Shown here piece after piece: positions 28,093-36,316 of a stretch of DNA of 64,000 bases. This stretch comes from Flavobacterium reichenbachii (GTDB lineage: Bacteria; Bacteroidota; Bacteroidia; Flavobacteriales; Flavobacteriaceae), in the NCBI RefSeq assembly GCF_002217435.1, contig NZ_MUHF01000003.1, positions 62,001-126,000 of the forward strand, in the 5' to 3' direction. Below the pieces are notes generated by a model. That model did not search any database and was not told where the DNA came from. It was given only the letters and a program-made list of their open reading frames with translations. The first letter of the stretch is position 1, and every line of letters starts with the position of its first letter. The position numbers were made by a program, and so were the translations under genes.

Positions 28093-28958
28093 TTTTTATA
28101 TATAATATATTTATAGTACCTGCTCATAAAATCATAACATATCAGTTCATATTCTCTCTGCTTGGATCGAAATGTTCTATTGATATTCATATGAATAAAT
28201 GATGCAATTAAATCTAAAATATAATTGTTATTAGTATTGGGTACATTATTTAAAATTTTTTTTATTGTTTTTATCTCTTCCAATTTAAACTTCACTATAG
28301 TATTAAGACCTTCCAAATATTGGGGATCACGGTGTTCTGTTAGAAGTAAAAAAAAATCTTGCTTATATATTGAAAATAATTTACCCATTTCCGCAACGTG
28401 TTCTTTTTTGATATCATGCTCCATTTTAAAATGCAAATGTCTTTCTGTTACAAACAACTTGCTTACATCAGTAGGGATTTCAAAATATTCTAACAAATTT
28501 GCAATCATATATAGCGAATTGAAAATTCTCGCAATTTCATCAAATTCAGGTGTCGTTTTACTAATCAATTCAACAATTTTTTTGCTATTATAGTAAAATA
28601 ATTTTTCTGAATCGAGTATTGTATTTTCACCATATCGCTCTATTTCTCTTTTATAAGTTGGGAGGATAACATCATAAATAGTGTCATTTTTAAGTAATTT
28701 AGATAAATGAAATGTTATAATTTCGATTACTTCCGTAATAGCACTTAAATTAATTAGATGAAAACGTATTCTTAAGTGGAAGTCAGGGTCGTAATACCTT
28801 ATAAAAAACCACTGATCAATAAGTTTCTTTTTAAATAATTTATTAACAATCGTTTCCACTTCGTTAATTAAAATTTTATCAGCGGTATAATTACCACAAT
28901 AAATTTTATAATAGAGCCATTCTTCGCCTACAATAAAATTTCTTTTTATTTTACTCAT
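28089..28958 (-). CDS. SpaB_C / LanB elimination-domain protein (split LanB, small part)
   Basis: A 289-residue protein with the pattern of the thiopeptide-type/SpaB C-terminal family: EEWLYYKIYCGN near the start and WFFIRYYDPDFHLRIRFHL around residue 50. In class I lanthipeptide synthesis this domain removes glutamate from glutamylated Ser/Thr to give dehydro residues. Stand-alone versions can instead add amino acids with tRNA (PEARLs). Here it overlaps the large LanB gene by 4 bp (ATGA) and the regulator gene by 4 bp, so the split dehydratase reading is preferred. No LanC cyclase is visible in the window. Confidence 0.88.
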   Translation of the reverse strand: MSKIKRNFIVGEEWLYYKIYCGNYTADKILINEVETIVNKLFKKKLIDQWFFIRYYDPDFHLRIRFHLINLSAITEVIEIITFHLSKLLKNDTIYDVILPTYKREIERYGENTILDSEKLFYYNSKKIVELISKTTPEFDEIARIFNSLYMIANLLEYFEIPTDVSKLFVTERHLHFKMEHDIKKEHVAEMGKLFSIYKQDFFLLLTEHRDPQYLEGLNTIVKFKLEEIKTIKKILNNVPNTNNNYILDLIASFIHMNINRTFRSKQREYELICYDFMSRYYKYIIYKK

Positions 28959-31264
28959 TTTTTTAATTCATGTTTATAACATTTTAAACCAACTAAAAAT
29001 TGATTTGAAAAGTGGCCATTTTTAGTTGTAATAATTTTTTTTGATGGAAATAAGAATTCCTCTAGTATAAACTTTTTTCGATTTTTAATAGTTGTAAATA
29101 ACATTTGCAGACAAGTAATATTTTTCAGGTCTATTAACAAAGAGTTGTCTCCGTCTAATAATGACACATATTGAGGCAAAGAAATATTTTGTGCAGAAGA
29201 AAGCATATTGAAAGCAATGTAAGATGAATTTATATCATCAATTTTATATTCCTTATTTAAATAGTTAAAAAAACAGGAGTGTTGTTTTTCAGTAAATATC
29301 CATGTTGCTTTTGAAATTATGCAAATACCCGAGGTAATTCTGGGGAAATAATCATACAATATTTCTAAGTTTTTTTTATTTATTCCTATTGCAGATTTAC
29401 AATTTTCAAATTGCATGTCACATAAAAAATTATAAATAGGGAGTGTTTTGTGTGAAAAGTTGTGAGCATTAGTTAATCTTGGTATGATTTCTTTATTGTG
29501 TTTTTTGCTCCACAAAATAAGACGGCCATAACGTATCTTTAAAATAATATCTTCAATAGTAATTTGTTTGGAAATCTCTAAATTTGATTGAGCTAAGTAA
29601 GGAATTTCATAATTCCTAAATGCTGGTCTTCGTAGAACATTCCCTGTTCTGGCTTCTGGCAAATGAATAATTTCAGCAATAAGTTTATCATCTAAATTTT
29701 CTGATTCATATTTTATAATTTCATTTGCAAAATCACTTATCTCTGAGCTGCCGTAACAAAATCTACCCAGCATATTTGCAGCGCTTGAACCTCCAATATG
29801 TTGAATAATAATCCATTCTTTTTCATTCTCTTCAACTATTTCAAAAATGCAGGAAAATGTGACTGCCAGGTTTTCATTTGAAAAGTTAACATCAGAAAAA
29901 TCATTCGAAGTTATTTCAAAACTGTTTTTATTATTTATCAGTGCATTTTTTATTTTATTATGTATTATTTTTTCCGCATTATCTAAAATAATATTTTGTG
30001 AATTTGATTTACTTTTTATACCGATACTGTCTAGCAAAGGTGTTACATCAAAATCTTCATTTTCTGATCCATATCTAATACCAGTTTCAAAATCTAATGC
30101 TTTCACCAATGGTATTTCTTGCTCTTCATATCGTCTGCTAAATGATCTCTTGAAATTTTCTAAGGATGTTTTTTTTGGTTTTTCAGAGATCTGGTTCAAA
30201 AGCCTTATAGTTTTTAATAATTCACTTTTGTAATCTTCATCTAACTGAAATTTATTTGAATTTAAAAATAAATCTGTCTGAAATAGATATTTTTCATTAA
30301 CAATAAGTTTGTTGTTTTTTAAAGTTTGAAGAATATTTTCATAATAATTATGCTGAAATCCTTTTTCATTGTCAATCTTTGACAGCTTATCGGATAATTT
30401 TTTCAGATTTAAGGATAAATCAGTTTGATGTAATTGATCGCCTATAACTTTTTTTGTTTTAGTTAAAGCAGACTCCTCTGTGTGGTTTTTTAAATTCTGT
30501 AAGTTTATTAGTCTATTAATAAAATCATCACCAGTAAGAGTTGTTTCTAATTCTGAAACCAATATCTGATGATCTATTAATTCTATAATAAAGTCTATTG
30601 CATCCGCTTCATCTATTTTTTTTGATGTTAAAATAGCAGCCAAATCTAATTTCGACACTCCATTGATTGATTTACTCAAAATCAAATCTAAATATGAATT
30701 TCGTTTAACTCCTTGAAGCGAATATTTTCGAACATCGAGATTTAGCGTGTAATGAATATATCTGTAAAAATTCCCCAATTGATATAAAGTTGTATTGGGA
30801 TAAAAAAGTAATTCATTTTGAATTGATGAATTAGCTTGTATTTCATTTCCTAAATTTGCAAGGAACTGCATGTCAAAACGTGTTTTTCTATAGAAAGATC
30901 TTTCGGTATCAATATTGATTTTGGTTTGATTACCAAAAGTACCAGAACCACACGCAGAGAAAAGTCCAAATGGTGTACTTCTGGTCGACATACGAATTAG
31001 ATACTTTAAAACCGAAAGTTTAAGTTTGTCATTTTTTTTAGGATTGTAATCATCAGTTATTATCCATTTAACTACTTCGTTGTAAAAGTCAGGCGATGCT
31101 AAATATAAAGCTTCACATATATTTTTGTCTTTTAATATTTCAACTATAACTTCACGTTCTATCGTCGTAGCCTCTGTAAGTTTAGTATAAAAATTAATAG
31201 GATATGATGGAGTTCTTACTACAAAAGAAGAAAAAAAACTATAACCTATTTCTGGCTTAGACAT
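28955..31264 (-). CDS. Lantibiotic dehydratase, glutamylation domain (split LanB, large part)
   Basis: A 769-residue protein from the ATG at 31264; a TTG nine codons further up (31291) overlaps a promoter-like element and is less likely. Family landmarks are the N-terminal FVVRTPSYPINFYTKL, the conserved RMSTRSTPFGLFSACGSG segment and a late RLTNAHNFSH ... YNFLCDMQ region. This domain uses glutamyl-tRNA to glutamylate Ser/Thr of a precursor. Full-length LanB is about 1000 residues; here the elimination domain is the next gene, as in split systems such as the Bacteroidota pinensin cluster. It heads the operon. Its substrate could be precursor A, the Ser/Cys-rich precursor B at 33102, or both. 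Confidence 0.9.
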   Translation of the reverse strand: MSKPEIGYSFFSSFVVRTPSYPINFYTKLTEATTIEREVIVEILKDKNICEALYLASPDFYNEVVKWIITDDYNPKKNDKLKLSVLKYLIRMSTRSTPFGLFSACGSGTFGNQTKINIDTERSFYRKTRFDMQFLANLGNEIQANSSIQNELLFYPNTTLYQLGNFYRYIHYTLNLDVRKYSLQGVKRNSYLDLILSKSINGVSKLDLAAILTSKKIDEADAIDFIIELIDHQILVSELETTLTGDDFINRLINLQNLKNHTEESALTKTKKVIGDQLHQTDLSLNLKKLSDKLSKIDNEKGFQHNYYENILQTLKNNKLIVNEKYLFQTDLFLNSNKFQLDEDYKSELLKTIRLLNQISEKPKKTSLENFKRSFSRRYEEQEIPLVKALDFETGIRYGSENEDFDVTPLLDSIGIKSKSNSQNIILDNAEKIIHNKIKNALINNKNSFEITSNDFSDVNFSNENLAVTFSCIFEIVEENEKEWIIIQHIGGSSAANMLGRFCYGSSEISDFANEIIKYESENLDDKLIAEIIHLPEARTGNVLRRPAFRNYEIPYLAQSNLEISKQITIEDIILKIRYGRLILWSKKHNKEIIPRLTNAHNFSHKTLPIYNFLCDMQFENCKSAIGINKKNLEILYDYFPRITSGICIISKATWIFTEKQHSCFFNYLNKEYKIDDINSSYIAFNMLSSAQNISLPQYVSLLDGDNSLLIDLKNITCLQMLFTTIKNRKKFILEEFLFPSKKIITTKNGHFSNQFLVGLKCYKHELKK

Positions 31265-31288
31265 AAAATTAATATAAGAATCGGATGC

Positions 31289-31320
31289 CAAAAATAAATA
31301 TTAATTTATCATTTTAGCAA
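31289..31320 (-). promoter_or_regulatory. Probable promoter of the split-LanB operon
   Basis: On the minus strand TATTTTTG (31296-31289) fits TAnnTTTG, with CTTG about 21 bp upstream (31321-31318). The predicted start is about 18 nt before the LanB ATG. No palindrome sits at the 44-position distance used by the other three promoters, so this operon, including the regulator, may be expressed at a basal level. Confidence 0.45.
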
Positions 31321-31444
31321 GGTTTTTGGAAATATACTTGTTAATTTTAATAAAGAACGTTCAATTATAACAATAAATTGCGATTTAAAATTAAAAACCA
31401 CTCTCTTTTAACATATTACAGTTACAAAAAAATATAATTCAGCT

Positions 31445-31475
31445 ATTTATAAATCACGACTCGATATTTATAAAT
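31445..31475. promoter_or_regulatory. Operator site 2: tandem palindromes 21 bp apart
   Basis: Two ATTTATAAAT cores (31445-31454 and 31466-31475) have centres exactly 21 bp apart. The downstream copy keeps 15 consecutive bases of the perfect operator (TCGATATTTATAAAT). The upstream copy keeps the right-hand CGA. The downstream centre is 44 positions from the -7 element of the radical-SAM promoter. Confidence 0.8.
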
Positions 31476-31489
31476 CTGGTTTAGCACTG

Positions 31490-31521
31490 TTTGGTTTGTT
31501 TATTTTCATGATATAGTTTTG
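31490..31521 (+). promoter_or_regulatory. Promoter of the radical-SAM RiPP operon
   Basis: TTTG (31490-31493), a 20-bp spacer and TAGTTTTG (31514-31521) form a complete Bacteroidota promoter. The PKS promoter has the same TTTG, the same 20-bp spacer and the same TAGTTTTG. Confidence 0.8.
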
Positions 31522-31682
31522 GTTGCAGATAATTATAAAACCTTTTATGAGGATGCTTAAAACTTAGATTAAATTATATCTATTTCATTACATTCTTATA
31601 AATAAATGATATGGTCATGATATAAGTTTTTGAGAAAACCAGTATAGGGTGAAAATAATTAGAGCTAATATTAAAAATTAAA

Positions 31683-33017
31683 ATGAAATATAAATTATCA
31701 AATTATTTAGTTTTTTCTCAACCAATAATTGCAAATAAGTTTGTTTTAGTATACTCTACTGTTTCAACTACAATGCTATTAATTCAATTTAGTTTGTATA
31801 ATATTTTATTAAATAATTTTTTTACTGAAATCGATCCGGACGTATTAAAAGAATTAGTAAAAAACAAAATACTTGTTTTAGATAATTTTAATGAGCTAGA
31901 GTCTATAATTAAAGAAAACAAAGATGCCATTAAAAATGACGACCTTCTTTATCAGGTAATTTCACCATCTGCAAATTGTCAGCTCGGCTGTGGATACTGT
32001 GGGCAGGTACATACAAAAAATGGTTTGGATGAGGATTTAAACAAAAAAATTATTGAAAGGATTTCAATTAATTTAAAAGCAAAAGAATACAAACATTTAG
32101 GCATTAGTTGGTTTGGAGCTGAACCATTGATGGGCTTGATAAACATAAAAAAAATATCTGAAGAGTTAATAAAATTGGCGTTGAAAAACAATTGCAGTTA
32201 TTCGGCTAAAATGATCACAAATGGATTGAGTTTAAAAAAGGATATATTTTTTGATTTAGTAGAGAACTATCACATAAAAGACTTTGAAATAACTCTTGAC
32301 GGTACTGAAGAAAGTCATGATTTAAGAAGACATACTAAACTAAAAGAGAAAACTTTTGGATTGATTTTTAAAAATTTAAAAAATATAGTTCACGATCCAA
32401 AATTTGATCAATTAAACTGTGTTATAAAAATTCGCTGTAATGTAGACGAATCTAACTATAAGAGTGCGTTTGATTTAATTGAATTACTTGATAAAGAAAA
32501 AATTCTTGATAAAATATCATTTTATACTGCACCAATACATTCTTGGGGTAATGATGCACATTTAAATTCATTGTCACATGTTGATTATTCTAAGTTTCAA
32601 ATTGAGGAGTATTTATTGTTAATGAAAAAAAATCATTCTATTAGAATTCTTCCTGGAAAGAAAACGAATATCGTTTGTACAAGTTTGCAGGAACATGCTG
32701 AGGTTTTTGATGCAGATGGTAACGTTTACAATTGTACAGAAATCTCGCAAGTTGATATGTATAGGAATGTCGATGCATTTAAGATGGGTAAACTTAATGA
32801 CCAATCTTATGTTAATGCCAAAAGATCCTTTTCTTCATGGAACGATGATATTTTAAACGGGGAAGTTCCATGTACTACATGTCGCATACTGCCTATTTGT
32901 GGCGGCGCCTGCCCAAAATTATGGAAGGAAGGAATATCTCCCTGTCCAGCTATTAAGTATAATATTGAAGATAGGCTCTTGTTAGAATTTAGCAAAAGAA
33001 AAGAGGAATATTTATAA
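31683..33017 (+). CDS. Radical SAM/SPASM peptide maturase
   Basis: A 444-residue enzyme. The first ~90 residues resemble a leader-binding wing. The radical-SAM [4Fe-4S] motif is CQLGCGYC (Cys99, Cys103, Cys106), followed by a TIM-barrel with SWFGAEPLMG and MITNGLSL. The SPASM region carries further Cys: CTSLQE (Cys332), NCTE, and PCTTCRILPICGGACPKL...SPCPA, enough for auxiliary clusters. Such enzymes install thioether, C-C or epimerised residues in a peptide encoded nearby. Its partner is precursor B, 84 bp downstream. The modification cannot be read: the Cys pair in precursor B would suit a thioether, while the neighbouring M50 protease recalls the YydFGH epipeptide operon. Confidence 0.88.
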   Translation: MKYKLSNYLVFSQPIIANKFVLVYSTVSTTMLLIQFSLYNILLNNFFTEIDPDVLKELVKNKILVLDNFNELESIIKENKDAIKNDDLLYQVISPSANCQLGCGYCGQVHTKNGLDEDLNKKIIERISINLKAKEYKHLGISWFGAEPLMGLINIKKISEELIKLALKNNCSYSAKMITNGLSLKKDIFFDLVENYHIKDFEITLDGTEESHDLRRHTKLKEKTFGLIFKNLKNIVHDPKFDQLNCVIKIRCNVDESNYKSAFDLIELLDKEKILDKISFYTAPIHSWGNDAHLNSLSHVDYSKFQIEEYLLLMKKNHSIRILPGKKTNIVCTSLQEHAEVFDADGNVYNCTEISQVDMYRNVDAFKMGKLNDQSYVNAKRSFSSWNDDILNGEVPCTTCRILPICGGACPKLWKEGISPCPAIKYNIEDRLLLEFSKRKEEYL

Positions 33018-33101
33018 TTGAACATATTGTTGTTGGTTAACATTAAAGGGGGGAAGTCGAAAAACCTAAAAAGAGTAGACAAATATTTAAATCATATAAA
33101 C

Positions 33102-33242
33102 ATGAGCGAATTCGAAAATTTGAAAAAAGAATTAGAAGTAATTGAACTTGAAGAAAGATTAGAAATGGTTCAATTATTTGCGGCAGATGGTCCGCAAAGT
33201 CCAAATGGCAACTCTAGTTGCTGCTTTTCATCAGGTCATTAA
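33102..33242 (+). CDS. RiPP precursor peptide B, Cys/Ser-rich tail
   Basis: A 46-residue gene directly after the radical-SAM gene. A TTG start at 33018 would add 28 residues, but the ATG gives a compact acidic leader (EFENLKKELEVIELEERLEM, helix-like) and the tail QLFAADGPQSPNGNSSCCFSSGH. The last 17 residues have five Ser and two adjacent Cys. They could take part in sactionine or ranthionine bonds by the radical-SAM enzyme, or in lanthionines if the LanB of the divergent operon acts here. The tail ends Ser-Gly-His, reminiscent of YydF, which ends Gly-Ser-Gly-His; I treat that only as a resemblance. No clear Gly-Gly cleavage site is present. Confidence 0.82.
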   Translation: MSEFENLKKELEVIELEERLEMVQLFAADGPQSPNGNSSCCFSSGH

Positions 33243-33251
33243 AATTTAATT

Positions 33252-33309
33252 CTAAGCACCTTTAAACAATTATAGTTTCTGAGGTGCTTAGGTTTTAACT
33301 ATAATTGTT
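33252..33309. terminator. Two interleaved perfect inverted repeats after precursor B
   Basis: Stem 1 pairs CTAAGCACCT (33252-33261) with AGGTGCTTAG (33282-33291). Stem 2 pairs 33265-33277 (AACAATTATAGTT) with 33297-33309, 13 bp. The order is 1-2-1'-2', so both hairpins cannot form as simple stems together. Stem 1, with a short T run after it, looks like a partial terminator that would favour precursor over downstream mRNA. Stem 2 would disrupt it and could act as an antiterminator. A true pseudoknot looks sterically hard because the connecting loops are only 3-5 nt. Confidence 0.6.
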
Positions 33310-33514
33310 CTTAACAATACATTAGCAGAACTTTAAAAGAAAGTCATGCACAATGTTTTTAATATTTATGTTTAAAATCATCAGATTTATAATCTCTTAC
33401 CGTAATCCATTTATATTGAAATTAGATATATGATAATGCCGCAGTCGTAGTAGTTGTTGCTTGTACTAAATATATTAATTGCTTAATAAACACCAAAAAC
33501 AAAAATGTTGTAAT

Positions 33515-34618
33515 ATGGAGAATTACTTAAATATAATAAATGAAAAAGTAAATTCATTACAGTGGGAAGATGAATCTTCTGAAGCAAGAATTGAGTTTCT
33601 AAGAGTATCTGCGAATGGGATGAAGATAAAAGATATAGAAGAAGACTTATTTTTTAAAAATTACTCCATACAAAAAAGATTGACGATAAATGAAATTAAT
33701 AATTTTTCAACATTATATAACGACGGAAAAATTAAGATTTACGGAGAAGAAAATTTAATTTTTAATGGCCCCGCTTTTTATGGATCATTTCATATTGGTC
33801 CATATATGACTATCCCCATTCTGTTAGCTTTGAAAAAAATTACTTTTTCAGTAGTGATGGACGACTATTCTTTTAAGAGAAAAGTTCGATATGAAAATCC
33901 TGATATTAATCCTAAAACATCCGGAATTGATTTAAATTTAAAAACAAATCCTGATTTTTTAAATGCTGAAGATACCAGATCAATTTTTAAAATGATAAAA
34001 AATATTAAGGAAAATAAGAGTCTTTTTTCTTATCTGGACGGAAATACAACAACAATTAATAATCAAAAACATTCTTTGAATGTAAAATGTATGAATGAGG
34101 AAATCAGTGCTCAAAAAGGGATTCCATATTTATGTCATTTACTTAAAATACCTTTAATTCCAATTTTTTCTTATAGAGAAGACAATCTCATTAAGGTGGT
34201 GATAAAGAAGCCTATTTATCCTTTAGAAGACAGAAATGCCTTTTGTGAGGAATCTTTAACTAAATGTTGGAGTATGTTTGAAAATGTTCTCAAAGAATTT
34301 ACGGAGCAATATGAGTTTTTAAATAAAAATATTTTTGTGCCAAATGATAACATTTTAAAATTAAGTGAATTAGAATTCAAAGAAGCAGATTACAGGTATA
34401 AATTTAATTCTCAATTATATAATTTTTATATAAAAGGTGATGATTATCTCTTATTTAATAATGATTCATTGAATTCATTAAAAATCAATAAAGGAGTATA
34501 CAATTTATTGAGAAAATTACATGATAAAAAAATAAGTATCAATGAGATGGAACTAATTGAGTTTATCCCGAACAAAAAATTTGTTGAAGCATTGATTCAA
34601 AATCAAATTTTGATTTAA
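33515..34618 (+). CDS. LpxL-like acyltransferase-fold protein with C-terminal PqqD-like domain
   Basis: A ~367-residue protein from the ATG at 33515 (a TTG at 33479 is less likely). The middle part resembles the LpxL/HtrB lysophospholipid acyltransferase family: AFYGSFHIGPYMTIPILLAL in the position of the catalytic His-x4-Asp/Glu box, SYLDGNTTT, and IPYLCHLLKIPLIPIFSYRED. The box reads His-x4-Met, so the usual acidic residue is missing and activity is uncertain. The last ~65 residues (IKGDDYLLFNNDSLNSLKIN ... FVEALIQNQIL) look like a PqqD/RRE leader-peptide-binding domain. If right, this is a peptide-directed acyl-transfer or acyl-binding protein. The assignment is by pattern recognition and needs a profile search. 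Confidence 0.6.
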   Translation: MENYLNIINEKVNSLQWEDESSEARIEFLRVSANGMKIKDIEEDLFFKNYSIQKRLTINEINNFSTLYNDGKIKIYGEENLIFNGPAFYGSFHIGPYMTIPILLALKKITFSVVMDDYSFKRKVRYENPDINPKTSGIDLNLKTNPDFLNAEDTRSIFKMIKNIKENKSLFSYLDGNTTTINNQKHSLNVKCMNEEISAQKGIPYLCHLLKIPLIPIFSYREDNLIKVVIKKPIYPLEDRNAFCEESLTKCWSMFENVLKEFTEQYEFLNKNIFVPNDNILKLSELEFKEADYRYKFNSQLYNFYIKGDDYLLFNNDSLNSLKINKGVYNLLRKLHDKKISINEMELIEFIPNKKFVEALIQNQILI

Positions 34619-34649
34619 AGAAAATTTTATTCAACATAAAAGCAATATT

Positions 34650-35783
34650 TTGATACAAAATGATAACCTATATGAAATTGAATTATTTAAAAATAATGAA
34701 AGTTATTTAATATTATTTGGTGAAAATTATTTTTCAATTAGTAAGTTATTCTATGAATTATTATATGAGCTGAAAAATAACAGTCATCAAAAAGAAAAAT
34801 TCATTAAAGCTTATAAAATCAGCAACGAGGATTATGAGGAACTTTCATGCTTAGTAACGGATAAACTGGACCATATCGTAAGTGAAAAAAAAAGGAATAA
34901 GAGTTATATTAAATTGGCTGTCAAAATATTATCCGAAAAAAAAGTCATATATATATCTAAATATTTATCTTTTTTCTTTCAAAAATTAATTTTTAAGTTA
35001 TTGTTTCCAATTACTGTTATCGCAGCAATTAGTTCTCAACTGATTCTTAATTTAAAATATCAAAATCATTCCTTGTTTGATATGTCATGGCGAGACTATC
35101 TATTTGTTTATTTTACTTTATCAACTATTTTATTTTTTCATGAACTAGGTCACTCATCTGCTAGTAAGTATTTTAAAGTTGAGCCCAAAGAAATTGGTTT
35201 TGGTTTTTATATAATATTTCCAGTTTTATATTCAAATGTAACGCGTATTTGGAAATTAAATAAAGCAGAAAAAATTATTGTTAATGTAGGAGGAATTTAC
35301 TTTCAAGGACTGATAAATTGTTTTTTTTTGTTTTTTCTTATTATCAACAACAGCAATAATTTGCTTACTTATTTGATGCTTATTATAATTAAAACAAACC
35401 TATTCGTAATGCTTTATTCATTAATTCCATTTGTAAGAAATGATGGCTATTGGATAATTTCTGATTATTTTAATATAATCGATTTGAATAAAAAATCCTA
35501 TAGTTATATTGGCGATGTAATGAAGGGCAAGGAAGAGCTCAAATATCCAATATTATTTTTTAGTGTTGGTCAGTATTTATTTTATACATACATATGTTAC
35601 CATTTTTTAATAACTATCCCTCTTACAATGTCTAAGTTTATAATATATATTTTAAATAATAGTTTTTCAGCATTGCTTTCATCAAACATTGGATTATTAT
35701 TTCATATGTTATTCTCACTATTTATTGTAGTTATATCTTTAATTGCATTCTACAAATTCATTAAAGCATTTATTAAAAAATGA
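34650..35783 (+). CDS. M50-type membrane zinc protease with PqqD-like N-terminus
   Basis: A 377-residue protein starting at TTG (34650); no in-frame ATG is suitable. The first ~85 residues are a small alpha/beta wing like PqqD/RRE domains. Then come several membrane helices with the zinc motif HELGH (His164, Glu165, His168) and the distal Asp265 in RNDGYWI, as in site-2-protease-like M50 peptidases. YydH of the epipeptide operon is an analogue by position and type. It likely cuts the modified precursor B within or at the membrane, or is part of its export. It is the last gene of the operon, followed by a 530-bp gap. Confidence 0.85.
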   Translation: MIQNDNLYEIELFKNNESYLILFGENYFSISKLFYELLYELKNNSHQKEKFIKAYKISNEDYEELSCLVTDKLDHIVSEKKRNKSYIKLAVKILSEKKVIYISKYLSFFFQKLIFKLLFPITVIAAISSQLILNLKYQNHSLFDMSWRDYLFVYFTLSTILFFHELGHSSASKYFKVEPKEIGFGFYIIFPVLYSNVTRIWKLNKAEKIIVNVGGIYFQGLINCFFLFFLIINNSNNLLTYLMLIIIKTNLFVMLYSLIPFVRNDGYWIISDYFNIIDLNKKSYSYIGDVMKGKEELKYPILFFSVGQYLFYTYICYHFLITIPLTMSKFIIYILNNSFSALLSSNIGLLFHMLFSLFIVVISLIAFYKFIKAFIKK

Positions 35784-36079
35784 TGAAATACAAATTTTAT
35801 TATTAATCTTTTTTAAATACATTATGATTATATTCTAAAGTATTCATTTTATTATTTAAAGAAAGAATATGATGTATGCTCCTTAAAAGACTCAATATTT
35901 TCGGAAAATTTTATAATGCATATTTTTTTATAAATGCAAACTCTTCTTTAATTTCAAAAGTCTGATCATTTTTTTTATCATATTTATACAGTGAGCATGT
36001 ATTTTAATGTAATTCATATAATACTCACTTCTTTTTTAAGGTGTTGAAAAATAGATATTTGTACTTGTTCTTTTTGTCT

Positions 36080-36115
36080 TTTTATAAATATCGACACTAT
36101 ATTTATAAATGTCGA
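36080..36115. promoter_or_regulatory. Operator site 3: tandem palindromes 21 bp apart
   Basis: The upstream copy (core 36080-36089) keeps a perfect right half TATAAATATCGA. The downstream copy has a perfect ATTTATAAAT core (36101-36110) with GTCGA on the right. Their centres are exactly 21 bp apart, as at site 2, and the downstream centre is 44 positions from the -7 element. Confidence 0.82.
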
Positions 36116-36124
36116 TTACTTACG

Positions 36125-36156
36125 TTTGTTTACGATGACTCCTTCATCTAGTTTTG
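36125..36156 (+). promoter_or_regulatory. Promoter of the PKS operon
   Basis: TTTG (36125-36128), a 20-bp spacer and TAGTTTTG (36149-36156), identical in layout to the promoter at 31490-31521. It predicts a leader of about 155 nt before the first PKS ATG. Confidence 0.82.
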
Positions 36157-36316
36157 GTTTCCGTTACTTAAAATAATATATCATTCATGTATTGATTTTA
36201 TTAAATAACACTTCTATTTGATTCTTTTAAATCGAAAAGGCGATGATTTGGGATTAATTGAATATGCAAAATATAAATAAAGTTAAGTTCAACCTATAAT
36301 TAATTAATAATTTAAT

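Larger units (their letters stand above)
31292..31682. other. Divergent control region between LanB operon and radical-SAM operon
   Basis: About 390 bp with no gene. It holds the LanB-operon promoter, a tandem pair of palindromic operators, the radical-SAM promoter and a leader of about 155-160 nt. The leader repeats part of the promoter (TCATGATATA at 31507-31516 and again at 31615-31624, each followed by a GTTTT stretch). Confidence 0.7.
35784..36316. other. Control region upstream of the trans-AT PKS
   Basis: About 530 bp without a gene. The first 280 bp are AT-rich with only weak inverted pieces (GTGAG near 35991 / CTCAC near 36025). The second half holds the tandem operators, the PKS promoter and a 160-nt leader. 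Confidence 0.7.

Noticed and set aside
33018..33101. TTG-started N-terminal extension of precursor B
   Set aside because: The ATG at 33102 gives a normal precursor size and an acidic helical leader; the extension is basic and low in information.
33252..33309. H-type pseudoknot
   Set aside because: Connecting loops of 3-5 nt would have to span stems of 10 and 13 bp, which is sterically unlikely; competing hairpins fit better.
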